Shown piece by piece: positions 7,557 to 15,421 of a stretch of DNA of 35,409 bases; the stretch's first letter is position 1, and each line of letters begins with the position of its first letter. Made by a program: the position numbers and the translations under genes. The stretch covers positions 1 to 35,409 of the forward strand of contig DAISGC010000036.1 in the NCBI GenBank assembly GCA_036823255.1, read 5' to 3'. This stretch comes from UBA4658 sp002405485. GTDB lineage: Bacteria; Planctomycetota; Phycisphaerae; Phycisphaerales; UBA1924. The notes beneath the pieces are model-generated. The model saw only the letters and a list, made by a program, of their open reading frames with translations, searched no databases and was not told where the DNA came from.

Positions 7557-8867
7557 CTAGCGGGTCTGGCCGTCGCCGGAGACGATCCAGCGCTGGGTGG
7601 TGAGTTCTTCCAGGCCCATCGGGCCGTAGGCGTGCAGCTTGCTGGTGGAGATCCCGATCTCGGCGCCGAGCCCGAGCTGGAAGCCGTCGTTGAATCGAGT
7701 GGACGCGTTCACGAGCACGCACGAGGACTGGACGCCGGCCGTGAAGCGGTCCGCCGAGCCCCCGGGGCCCAGGTCGCGGGTCACGATCGCTTCGGTGTGA
7801 TTGGAGCCGTAGGTGGCGATGTGTTCGAGCGCCTCGTCCACGGAGTCGACGGTGCGCATGGCGACGATGAGGTCCAGGAACTCGCGTCCAAAGTCGGTGG
7901 CCGCGGCCGCGACAAGCCGGTCGGTGTTCTCCGGCGCAAGCGCGAGGATGAGCGGTGTGCCGCGGACCTCGACCCCTTCGCGGGCGAATCGCGAGAGCAT
8001 GCGGGGGACAAAGGCCTCGGCAACGAGCTTGTGCACGAGAATGCACTCGGCGGCGTTGCAGGTCGCCGGGGCGGAGGTCTTGGCGGTGGCGCAGATGTTC
8101 TCGGCGACGTCCAGGTCGGCGGACTCGTCGACGTAGATGTGGCAGACGCCCTGGTAGTGCTGGATGGTCGGGATGCGGCTGGTGCGGGAGACCAGTTCGA
8201 TCAGGTCGCGTCCGCCGCGGGGAATGACAAGATCGATGTGCTCCGTGAGCGTGAGCAGCTCAGCGAGCACGGAGCGATCGGTGCCCGACAGATTCACAAG
8301 CGCCTCGGTCGGCGCACCGGCATGCCCGAGGGCTTCGTGCGCGAGCCCCGTGAGCAGGGCATTCGAACGTTCGGCCTCCTTGCCTCCGCGGAGGATGCAC
8401 GCGTTGCCCGATTTCAGGCACAGCGCAAAGGCGTCGACGGTGACACCGGGGCGTGCCTCGTAGATCATCGCGACCACGCCCAGCGGGGCTCGGACGCGTC
8501 GGACGCGCAGGCCGCTGGGCACGACGCGCTGCGCCGTGGGCTGGCCCACCGGATCGGGCAGAGCCGCGACTTGACGCACACCCTCGGCAAGCTGGGCGAT
8601 GGACGATCGTGACAGGGCCAGCCGCCTGAGCTTGGCGTCGGGCAGGCCGGCAGAGCGGGCGGCGGCGGCGTCGGCGTCCGACGCAGCGAGGATCTCGTTG
8701 CAGCGGGAGAGAATCAGCTCCGCAAGGTCGAGAAGGATCGCGTTCTTGGTTTCGGTCGAGAGCTGCGCGATCAGGCGGGCGGCGGGACGGGCTCGCTGGG
8801 CAAGCTGGATCGGCGAGGTCGCCACGCCCGGAGGCGTGAGCGCGGCAGACGGAGTGTGCGGGGTCAT
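7557..8867 (-). CDS. proA: Gamma-glutamyl phosphate reductase
   Basis: A 436-residue aldehyde-dehydrogenase-fold enzyme that reduces gamma-glutamyl phosphate to glutamate semialdehyde, second step of proline synthesis. The catalytic cysteine is C270 in PATCNAAEC. Other family marks are MIYEARPGVTVDAFALCLKS, CILRGGKEAERSN and LVIPRGGRDLIE. The C-terminal part contains FNDGFQLGLGAEIGIST, the usual end of ProA. The length is slightly above the usual 415-420 owing to an N-terminal extension. Its ATG (8865-8867) overlaps the proB stop in an ATGA arrangement, so translation is likely coupled to proB. Confidence 0.96.
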   Translation of the reverse strand: MTPHTPSAALTPPGVATSPIQLAQRARPAARLIAQLSTETKNAILLDLAELILSRCNEILAASDADAAAARSAGLPDAKLRRLALSRSSIAQLAEGVRQVAALPDPVGQPTAQRVVPSGLRVRRVRAPLGVVAMIYEARPGVTVDAFALCLKSGNACILRGGKEAERSNALLTGLAHEALGHAGAPTEALVNLSGTDRSVLAELLTLTEHIDLVIPRGGRDLIELVSRTSRIPTIQHYQGVCHIYVDESADLDVAENICATAKTSAPATCNAAECILVHKLVAEAFVPRMLSRFAREGVEVRGTPLILALAPENTDRLVAAAATDFGREFLDLIVAMRTVDSVDEALEHIATYGSNHTEAIVTRDLGPGGSADRFTAGVQSSCVLVNASTRFNDGFQLGLGAEIGISTSKLHAYGPMGLEELTTQRWIVSGDGQTR

Positions 8868-10075
8868 TCGCGGTCTCCCGAACTTCGGCCCGGCTCCCCG
8901 GTCGGATCAAGGAGCACCAGATCATCGCGGTGCACGGCCTCGTCGGCGTATCGATATCCAAGGGCGGCGGCGATCTCAGCGGTCTTCTTGCCTCGGATGC
9001 TGCGGAGCTCGTCCGCGTCATACAGGGCGATGCCCCGCGCGATGGGCTGCTTGTCGGGCCCGAGAATCTCCACGAGCGAGCCCTGTGCAAACGCGCCACT
9101 CACTTCGGTGATGCCCGAGGGGAGGAGCGACGCGCCCTTGACTCGCAGGGCCCTTGCAGCCCCGGCGTCCACACGGATCACCCCTCTCGGGCGTGCGGAA
9201 AACCCGATCCAGCGTTTGCGGGCCGTGGTGGAGCGCGGGGCCGGCGGGAAGAACGTCCCGAGCATTTCGCCCGAGAGCAGCCGGTGCAGGATGTCGGGCT
9301 GGGCGCCTGAAGCGATGAACACGCCGGTGCCCAGAGCGGCGGCGGTGCATGCGGCGGTGATCTTGGTCTGCATCCCGCCGGTGCCGACGTCGGAGCGATC
9401 GGCGCGAACGAGCGCCAGGCCCTCGTTCAGCGAGCGAATCGTCGGGACGATCACCGGCGCGGACGGGCGAGCGTCCTTGGCCCAGACGCCCGAGATCGAC
9501 GACAGGATGATGAGCAGGTCGGCGTGCACGAGCGACGCAACCAGCGACGACAGGTGGTCGTTGTCTCCGAGCTTGATCTCCGCGAATGAGACCGAGTCGT
9601 TCTCATTGATGATCGGGATGATCCGCCCGGACTCCAGCAGGGCTTCGAGCGTTCGGCGGGCGTTGAGGAACCGCGTGCGGTGGTCGATGTCTTCGGCGGT
9701 CAGCAGGACCTGGGCCGCGGCCTTGGCGCCAGGAGCGCGAGCAAACGCTTCGGACCACTCGGACATCAGCCGCGGCTGGCCGACGGCGGCGGCGGCCTGC
9801 TTGGAGACGATGTCCTTCGGCGGCCGGCTGAGCCCAAGGGCCCGGAATCCGGAGGCCACCGCGCCGGAGGAGACGAGCACGACCCGTCGCCGCGGATCCG
9901 CCTTGATGAGACCGGCGACATCCGAGGCGATGCGCAGCACCGCGTCGGGGTCGAGCACGCCGCCCTTGGCGATGACGGCGGAGCCGATCTTGACGACGAT
10001 GCGCCGGGAGCGGGCGATGGCCTGCCTCCGCGGGGCGTGGTCGTGGTCACTGGAACTGCTCTCGCCGCGAGCCAT
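8864..10075 (-). CDS. proB: Glutamate 5-kinase with PUA domain
   Basis: A 403-residue enzyme phosphorylating glutamate, the committed step of proline synthesis. The amino-acid-kinase domain shows IVVKIGSAVIAKGG near the start, LVSSGAVASGFRALG, IIPIINENDSVSF and TGGMQTKITAA. The last 100 residues form the PUA domain found in long ProB proteins. The frame extends upstream to 10240, but the family match begins soon after ATG 10075 (MARGESSSS). That ATG has no Shine-Dalgarno; TACTCT lies exactly 7 bases before it, so the mRNA is probably leaderless. It is first in the proB-proA pair and divergent from the FIST gene. Confidence 0.95.
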   Translation of the reverse strand: MARGESSSSDHDHAPRRQAIARSRRIVVKIGSAVIAKGGVLDPDAVLRIASDVAGLIKADPRRRVVLVSSGAVASGFRALGLSRPPKDIVSKQAAAAVGQPRLMSEWSEAFARAPGAKAAAQVLLTAEDIDHRTRFLNARRTLEALLESGRIIPIINENDSVSFAEIKLGDNDHLSSLVASLVHADLLIILSSISGVWAKDARPSAPVIVPTIRSLNEGLALVRADRSDVGTGGMQTKITAACTAAALGTGVFIASGAQPDILHRLLSGEMLGTFFPPAPRSTTARKRWIGFSARPRGVIRVDAGAARALRVKGASLLPSGITEVSGAFAQGSLVEILGPDKQPIARGIALYDADELRSIRGKKTAEIAAALGYRYADEAVHRDDLVLLDPTGEPGRSSGDRE

Positions 10076-10082
10076 GGGCGAC

Positions 10083-10088
10083 AGAGTA
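10083..10088 (-). promoter_or_regulatory. -10 element of a probable leaderless proB promoter
   Basis: On the minus strand this reads TACTCT, followed by 7 bases and the proB ATG at 10075. There is no ribosome site between. The -35 is weak. Confidence 0.55.
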
Positions 10089-10156
10089 CGCCGCCTCTGC
10101 CGGTTAGCGTGGGCAAACGGAGTGTCGGAATGCGGGACGCGAACGGGACGATTTCG

Positions 10157-10162
10157 TAGAAT
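10157..10162 (+). promoter_or_regulatory. -10 element of a probable leaderless FIST-gene promoter
   Basis: TAGAAT, then 7 bases, then ATG at 10170. It overlaps the other candidate ATG at 10161, which argues that 10170 is the real start. Confidence 0.5.
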
Positions 10163-10169
10163 GAGAACG

Positions 10170-11507
10170 ATGCAGGAGGCACGTGCGACGACGAATCTGA
10201 GAATGGCGGCCGGGGTGTCGGGACACCTGGACGCGATCATGGCGGCGGAGCACGCGGTGGAGCGGTGCGCAGAGGGCTTGAGCCTGAGCGGCGGTGACGG
10301 GGGCGTGTCGGCGGACCTGGCGATGGTGTTCGTGTCCGTGCATCACGCCCGGCACGCGGCGCAGATCGCCGAGTTGATTCGCACGCGACTTGGGGTCAAG
10401 GCGCTGGTGGGGTGCACGGCGGAGGCGGTGATCGGGGGCGAGATGGAACTGGAGAACGCCCCCGGCGTGAGCGTGCTCGCCGCCGTTCTGCCGGGCGTCC
10501 AGGTGCGGACCTTCGCGACCGACGAGTTGCCGATCGATCGCCATCAGGGTGCATCGGATGACGAGGACCTTGCCGATGCGGCGGGGATCACGGCGGAGCA
10601 TCGGGCGACGGTGCTGCTGTGTGATCCGTTCAGTTCGCCGCTCAACGTGCTGCTCCCGAAGCTGGCATTGGCCAGACGTTCGGCAGTCGGATCCCTGGGC
10701 GATCAAGGCGACGAGCCGAGCTTTCGCCGGGCGGCGCCGATCATGGGCGGTCTGGCGTCGGCGGCGAGCAAGCCGGGGCAGAACGCGCTGCTCATCGACG
10801 ACCGATTGCTGCACTCAGGCGGGGTCGGGGTCACGCTGTGCGGGAACGTCCGTGTGGACGTGCTCGTCAGCCAGGGGTGTCGTGCGATCGGTCCGACGAT
10901 GGTGGTGACGGGCGTGAAGGGCCAGATGGTCACCGGGCTTGGCGGCCGCCCGGCGTTCGAGGTGCTGGAGGAGATCCTGCAGGGGCTGGCGCCTTCGCTG
11001 CGGGAGCGGCTGGGCAAGGGGCTGTTCATCGGTCGAGCGGTGTCGGCGAACAAGGAGCGGTTCGGTCGCGACGACTTCCTGATCCGCAACGTGGTCGGGG
11101 TCGAGAAGATGTCCAAGTCGGTGGCGGTCGCGGATCTCCTGCGCGTCGGGCAGACGGTGCAGTTTCACCTGCGCGACGCGCAGACGGCGAGCGAGGATCT
11201 GGGGCTGCTGCTGGACGCGCAGCGGTTGTATGAACCGCCGGCGGGGGTGCTGCTGTGCACGTGCAACGGGCGTGGGACAAGGTTGTTTACCGAGCCGCAC
11301 CATGACGCGGGAGCGATCTGCCGCGCGTTTGCTCCGACGCCGGGGGAGCTGACCTCAAAGATGGGGCAGGCGATTCCGGCTCCGGCGCATCCGGTGCCGA
11401 TCGCCGGGTTCTTTTGCGCCGGAGAGATCGGGCCAGTTGGGGACGAGGTGTTCGTGCACGGTCAGACCGCGTGTGCGGCGATGTTCCGTCGTGCAGACGG
11501 CCGGTAG
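10170..11507 (+). CDS. FIST domain protein (FIST_N and FIST_C)
   Basis: A 445-residue soluble protein with the two FIST sensory domains. The N-terminal part (to about residue 215) has the LVGCTAEAVIGG and MGGLASAA segments. The C-terminal part has LLCTCNGRGTRLF, HHDAGAICRAF and a closing PIAGFFCAGEIGPVGDEVF, which are typical of FIST_C. FIST domains are thought to bind small ligands, perhaps amino acids, in signalling proteins. Here the domain pair stands alone, without kinase or cyclase partner. The frame is open for about 1.3 kb upstream, but that part is the shadow of proB and proA. I choose ATG 10170 over 10161 because a TAGAAT -10 overlaps the latter. It shares a short divergent region with proB. 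Confidence 0.88.
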   Translation: MQEARATTNLRMAAGVSGHLDAIMAAEHAVERCAEGLSLSGGDGGVSADLAMVFVSVHHARHAAQIAELIRTRLGVKALVGCTAEAVIGGEMELENAPGVSVLAAVLPGVQVRTFATDELPIDRHQGASDDEDLADAAGITAEHRATVLLCDPFSSPLNVLLPKLALARRSAVGSLGDQGDEPSFRRAAPIMGGLASAASKPGQNALLIDDRLLHSGGVGVTLCGNVRVDVLVSQGCRAIGPTMVVTGVKGQMVTGLGGRPAFEVLEEILQGLAPSLRERLGKGLFIGRAVSANKERFGRDDFLIRNVVGVEKMSKSVAVADLLRVGQTVQFHLRDAQTASEDLGLLLDAQRLYEPPAGVLLCTCNGRGTRLFTEPHHDAGAICRAFAPTPGELTSKMGQAIPAPAHPVPIAGFFCAGEIGPVGDEVFVHGQTACAAMFRRADGR

Positions 11508-11567
11508 CGCGGCGCAGGCCGGTGCGAACCGACGCTCATCGGGGGTTGGCAGACGGAGGATCAACGG

Positions 11568-12797
11568 CTACGCCGTGCGTTGCGACGGTGGCCGGGGTGC
11601 GCCGCCGACGGGAACCAGATCCAGGACGCGCTCGATCTCGTCGGCGGAAGCGATGGCGGCGTTCCGGCCCTTGAACCGGTTGCAGACGGCGTCGAGCGAT
11701 TGGCGTTGATCGTCGGCGTATCCCGGTCGCCGGAGGAGCTTGATGACCTCGATGGCGAGGGCCTCCCCGTCGCCGAAGTGAGGGATGAGTTCCGGGATGA
11801 CCCGTCGACCGGCGATGAGGTTTGGGAGGGTGAAGAGCTCGGTGCTCACGAGCCACCGGGCCAGGAGCTGGTAGGTCAGCCAGCTCGGGCTGTACACGGC
11901 GACCATGGCCTTGCGCTGGCGGGCGATCTGCAGGGTGACGGTGCCGCTGACGACCAGGGCAAAGTCGCACCAGCGGACAACAGCGTCGGTCTCGCCGTGG
12001 ACCAGTCCGAGCCCCTCGGGCCAGCCGCCGTGGACCGCGGCAAGCTGCTTGAGGGACTTGGCGGCGTCCTGGGTGGTGGCGGCGACGACTCCGGTGGTGA
12101 GGGGGAAGTCGCGGCGGAGGCGGTTGAAGGCGTCCAGCAGGATCGGGAAGCACCGGGTCATCTCGCTGGGGCGCGATCCGGGCATGAGCGCGAGCTTCGG
12201 CGCCGTGCCTCCGGTGGCGGGCGTGGTCTGGGGAGGAGGAATTTGCGGGGCGAGCTCGGCGATGCGCCGGTCCAGGGCGCTCAGATCGAGGGGATGGTCA
12301 AACAGCGGGTGCCCGACGAACTTGGCCGGCACGCCCCGGGCAAGAAGCCACTCTTCCTCGAACGGCAGCAGGCAGAGGACCAGATCGGAGCGTTTGCGGA
12401 GCTTGCGGACACGCCATGAGGCCCAGGCCCAGACCTGCGGGGCAACCAGGTGCACGACCTTGCTCCCCTGCCAGCGGGCGAGCTTGCAGATCGGGAAGTT
12501 CGCCGCGGGAGAGTCAACGGGGATGTGCAGCGCGGGGCGGTGCTCGGCGATCCACTTCTTGATGCGTCTGGTGAGCTTGACGTGCTCGAGGATCTTGCGC
12601 ACACCCGGGAGCCCGATGACGGCGCTCTGCCCGGTGCGCTCCACGAGCTGGGCGCCTGCGGCGGCCATCTTCGGCCCCCCCCAGCAGAACATTGGGAGAT
12701 CCGGATGGCGCCTGCGAAGCTCGGCGATGACCGCGCTGGCGTGGTCGTCGCCGGAGGGCTCGAAGGCGGTGAAGAGAATGCCGGACCGTTCGGGCAT
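11568..12797 (-). CDS. lpxB: Lipid-A-disaccharide synthase
   Basis: A 409-residue GT-B glycosyltransferase (GT19) that joins UDP-2,3-diacylglucosamine and lipid X to make the lipid A disaccharide at the inner membrane. Family marks are FTAFEPSGDDHASAVI at the N-terminus, FCWGGPKMAAAG, VAPQVWAWASWRVRKL, KFVGHPLFD, LMPGSRPSEM and VVSGTVTLQIAR. The start ATG 12797 gives the canonical N-terminus; the longer frame to 12857 adds a Pro-rich stretch with no similarity. A TATTTT element is 7 bases before the ATG, suggesting a leaderless mRNA. No other lpx gene is in the window. It shows that the organism makes lipid A. Confidence 0.94.
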   Translation of the reverse strand: MPERSGILFTAFEPSGDDHASAVIAELRRRHPDLPMFCWGGPKMAAAGAQLVERTGQSAVIGLPGVRKILEHVKLTRRIKKWIAEHRPALHIPVDSPAANFPICKLARWQGSKVVHLVAPQVWAWASWRVRKLRKRSDLVLCLLPFEEEWLLARGVPAKFVGHPLFDHPLDLSALDRRIAELAPQIPPPQTTPATGGTAPKLALMPGSRPSEMTRCFPILLDAFNRLRRDFPLTTGVVAATTQDAAKSLKQLAAVHGGWPEGLGLVHGETDAVVRWCDFALVVSGTVTLQIARQRKAMVAVYSPSWLTYQLLARWLVSTELFTLPNLIAGRRVIPELIPHFGDGEALAIEVIKLLRRPGYADDQRQSLDAVCNRFKGRNAAIASADEIERVLDLVPVGGAPRPPSQRTA

Positions 12798-12804
12798 GGG
12801 ACCA

Positions 12805-12810
12805 AAAATA
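12805..12810 (-). promoter_or_regulatory. -10 element of a probable leaderless lpxB promoter
   Basis: Minus strand TATTTT, 7 bases before the lpxB ATG at 12797, no ribosome site between. Confidence 0.5.
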
Positions 12811-12879
12811 GGGGCGGTGGGGCCGGGGGCGAGCGGCCTTGGACAAAGAGTGTGCAACGACGCTGGGGCGTGATGGATA

Positions 12880-12885
12880 TACCCT
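12880..12885 (+). promoter_or_regulatory. -10 element of a probable leaderless S2P promoter
   Basis: TACCCT, then exactly 7 bases to the ATG at 12893. An overlapping TATACC (12878-12883) is an alternative. Confidence 0.5.
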
Positions 12886-12892
12886 TGGACAC

Positions 12893-14008
12893 ATGGGCAT
12901 CAGCGATCGACGCTACGACTCGGGCGATCAGGGCGAGGGCGGGGGCTTCCGCCGGGCGTTGCGGCGCGTGTTCGTCGAGGGCTCGAACTTCTTCGAGTGG
13001 GCCTTCACACTGTTCTGGGTGCCAAGGAGCGTGCCCTGGATCGGGGGGATCCAGGTGCAGATTCACATCTTCTATGTGATCTACATCCTGGCCAAGCTCA
13101 TCTGGCCGATGCGCCGCGACGCGGTGGGGTTCATGTTCGAGGCGTTCTCGCTGGTGTCGCTGTTCGTGCTGGTGCTGCTGCACGAGTTCGGACACTGCGT
13201 GGCGTGCAGGCGTGTTGGGGGCTCCGCGGACCGGGTGCTCATGTGGCCCCTTGGGGGGCTTGCCATGTGCTCGCCCCCGAACACGGTGCGGGCGAACACG
13301 ATCACGGTGATCGGCGGGCCGCTGGTGAACCTGGCTCTGATCCCGGTGTTCGCCGGGGCTTTGCTTGCACTGGGCGCGGGGTGGGGCGCGATCGTCTTCA
13401 ACCCGTTCGACCGGGCGAGCGTGGTCCTGAACGATCCGTTCTTCACGCAGAACACGAGCTATTGGCGGTACTTCCTGTGGTCCGCGCATGAGATGAACCT
13501 GTACCTGTTCCTGTTCAACATGCTGCTGGTGATGTTCCCCATGGACGCCGGCCGGCTGCTGCAGTGCGCGCTGTGGGCGAGGATGGGCTATCGCCGAGGC
13601 ACGCTCATCGCGGTGAACGTCGGGCTGTTTCTGGCGGTGATCATCGGGGCGACGGCGATCATGGTGGACCCGAAGGCGATCCTGTTCGGTATCTGTGTGT
13701 TCTGCGGGATCACGTGCTTCACCGAACGGCAGCGGCTGCTGTTCACCGAGTCCGCCGAGGAGCCTTGGGCATATGACACGGACAAGGGCTTCGGCGGATT
13801 CCAGGGACGTTCGACCGGGGAGAGTGGTGGGGCGGCGGTCGACAAGGCGTATCAGGCCGCGCTCAAGCGTCAGGAGAAGGAGCGTCAGCAGCAGGCCGAG
13901 GTGGACCGCATTCTCGACAAGATCCGCGATCAGGGCATGCAATCGCTCACTCGGCGGGAGAAGTCGATCTTGAAGGAGGCGACCGAGCGCAAGCGCGGGG
14001 TGGGATGA
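12893..14008 (+). CDS. Site-2 protease (M50) with MGISDRxY N-tag and DKIR-type C-tail
   Basis: A 371-residue multi-pass zinc metalloprotease of the S2P / SpoIVFB group. The zinc-binding helix is H97-E98-F-G-H101 in VLLHEFGHCVAC, and the third ligand is D218 in FPMDAGRLL. Several hydrophobic segments (about 47-62, 78-98, 143-165, 203-216, 235-255) form the membrane core. The N-terminus MGISDRRYD and the last 35 residues (VDRILDKIRDQGMQSLTRRE and on, preceded by a Gln/Lys/Glu-rich coil) recur in the rhomboid gene directly downstream. No PDZ or CBS domain is seen. Start at ATG 12893: the N-tag match and a TACCCT 7 bases upstream support it over the earlier ATG at 12839. Its substrate is unknown; S2Ps typically release anti-sigma or membrane regulators. 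Confidence 0.9.
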   Translation: MGISDRRYDSGDQGEGGGFRRALRRVFVEGSNFFEWAFTLFWVPRSVPWIGGIQVQIHIFYVIYILAKLIWPMRRDAVGFMFEAFSLVSLFVLVLLHEFGHCVACRRVGGSADRVLMWPLGGLAMCSPPNTVRANTITVIGGPLVNLALIPVFAGALLALGAGWGAIVFNPFDRASVVLNDPFFTQNTSYWRYFLWSAHEMNLYLFLFNMLLVMFPMDAGRLLQCALWARMGYRRGTLIAVNVGLFLAVIIGATAIMVDPKAILFGICVFCGITCFTERQRLLFTESAEEPWAYDTDKGFGGFQGRSTGESGGAAVDKAYQAALKRQEKERQQQAEVDRILDKIRDQGMQSLTRREKSILKEATERKRGVG

Positions 14009-14138
14009 GCGCCGATGATTCTTCCCGGGCCCGCGGACCATCGGTCGATAGCATGCGACCCCTGGATCCGGCGGCGGGTCCGTTGCCGCACACCGGGACT
14101 AGTTCTCCTCGCCACGCGCACGCTCGAACGATCTCCGC

Positions 14139-15296
14139 ATGGGCATTTCCGATCGAGACTACACACGAGCCCGAATCGATCCGCGCAGCCGATCGCGCCG
14201 AGTCGGCACGCTCGGCGTCGTGAGCGTGAACACCTGGCTCATCATCATCAACGTGGCGGTCTTCATCGTCGCCAACCTGCTGCTCGGCAACGTCACGTTC
14301 AAGACCAGCGCCGGGGCGTTCACCCGGACCAATGCGACCCCGCAGCAACTTGCCCGGCAGCAAGTGGATCGCACCATCAGTCTTCCCTCCCGGGAAGTCT
14401 CGGGGATGTGGTACCACCCGCGCGTCGACCCGCAGACTCCGCTCACCGACGCGGCGGGGCGGATCATCCTCGGGCTGGACGGGCGGCCTCAGCCGGCGGA
14501 AGTGGGGGGCGAACGGTTCTGGTTCCGTCCCGTGGTCGAGGCGTTCGGACACTTCTCAACCGGCAAGGCCTTTCTGGAGCTGCAGGTCTGGCGATTCATC
14601 ACCTTCCAGTTCCTGCACGCGGATCTGTATCACCTGTTGTTCAACATGCTCGGGCTGTGGTTCGTCGGGGGCATGGTCGAGGAGTATCTCGGTCGTCGCA
14701 GGTATCTGGCGTTCTACCTGGCCTGCGGTCTGTTTGGCGCGGTCGCGTACCTGGCTCTGAACCTGTTCGGGTTCATCCTGTTTCACTACGTGTCTCCGGG
14801 GCTCAAGGGCGTCGTGCCCGCGCTGCTGTTTGATGACATCTTCACGCCGTTGGTGGGCGCCAGTGCGGGAGTTTTCGGGGTGCTCATGGCGGCGGCCAGG
14901 ATCGCTCCCGACTCGATCGTCGACGTGCTGCTCATCATCCCGATGAAGCTCCGCACCGCCGTGTACATCTTCCTGGCTCTCGCCGCGATCAACCTGCTCC
15001 GCAGCGGCCAGAACGCCGGCGGCGACGCGGCCCACGTCGGGGGCGCGCTCGCGGGTGCGATCCTGATCCGCAGGACCCATCTGCTGCGCGACTTCTTCGA
15101 CGTGCTCAGCGACTCCCGGAAATCCGGCCGGTCTCGAGGGGTTCGGTCGGGATCCATGGAGGCCGCACCATCGCGTGCCGAGGTCGACATGGTGCTGGAC
15201 AAGATCCGTGTCGGCGGGCTCCAATCGCTCACCGACGCCGAGCGCGAGATCCTGAAACGCGAGTCGGCGGCGGCCCGGCGCGAGTATCTGGACTAG
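14139..15296 (+). CDS. Rhomboid intramembrane serine protease with MGISDRxY N-tag and DKIR-type C-tail
   Basis: A 385-residue rhomboid. The catalytic dyad is S242 in VGASAGVFGVLMA and H299 in DAAHVGGALAGA. The first core helix has LYHLLFNMLGLWFVGG with the conserved His and Asn. A periplasmic insert of about 80 residues follows the first helix (28-45). The C-terminus (349-385: VDMVLDKIRVGGLQSLTDAE and on) is clearly related to that of the upstream S2P, and both begin MGISDRxY. That tail resembles the short domain known after rhomboid cores in some bacteria. It lies 130 bases after the S2P stop, same strand. No ribosome site or close -10 was seen, so it may depend on the S2P transcript. Confidence 0.92.
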   Translation: MGISDRDYTRARIDPRSRSRRVGTLGVVSVNTWLIIINVAVFIVANLLLGNVTFKTSAGAFTRTNATPQQLARQQVDRTISLPSREVSGMWYHPRVDPQTPLTDAAGRIILGLDGRPQPAEVGGERFWFRPVVEAFGHFSTGKAFLELQVWRFITFQFLHADLYHLLFNMLGLWFVGGMVEEYLGRRRYLAFYLACGLFGAVAYLALNLFGFILFHYVSPGLKGVVPALLFDDIFTPLVGASAGVFGVLMAAARIAPDSIVDVLLIIPMKLRTAVYIFLALAAINLLRSGQNAGGDAAHVGGALAGAILIRRTHLLRDFFDVLSDSRKSGRSRGVRSGSMEAAPSRAEVDMVLDKIRVGGLQSLTDAEREILKRESAAARREYLD

Positions 15297-15348
15297 CCGC
15301 CCGCCCGCGCTTGCCGATTCACGATCGTTCCCGCGATCAAACGCAGAA

Positions 15349-15380
15349 CCCCCGCACAGGCGTCGTGGCCTGAGCGGGGG
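15349..15380. terminator. Strong hairpin between two convergent genes
   Basis: CCCCCGC pairs with GCGGGGG, and inside it CAGGC pairs with GCCTG after one A-A mismatch, leaving a 6-base loop: 12 base pairs in all. It sits between the rhomboid (+) and dockerin-tailed gene (-) ends. No T-run follows on either strand, so bidirectional termination is inferred from position. Confidence 0.6.
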
Positions 15381-15421
15381 AGGGGGCGCCGGGTTGTGTG
15401 CGGCCGGTTGTTCCGCGGGGC

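Noticed and set aside
8856..11507. An 883-residue rightward frame over proA, proB and the FIST gene
   Set aside because: Only the part from about 10170 shows family similarity; the upstream half is the antisense shadow of proA/proB with GC-rich codon bias.
12281..14041. 586-residue leftward frame over S2P and lpxB
   Set aside because: His/Arg/Gln-rich composition typical of an antisense shadow; the S2P frame has HEFGH and the second metal motif.
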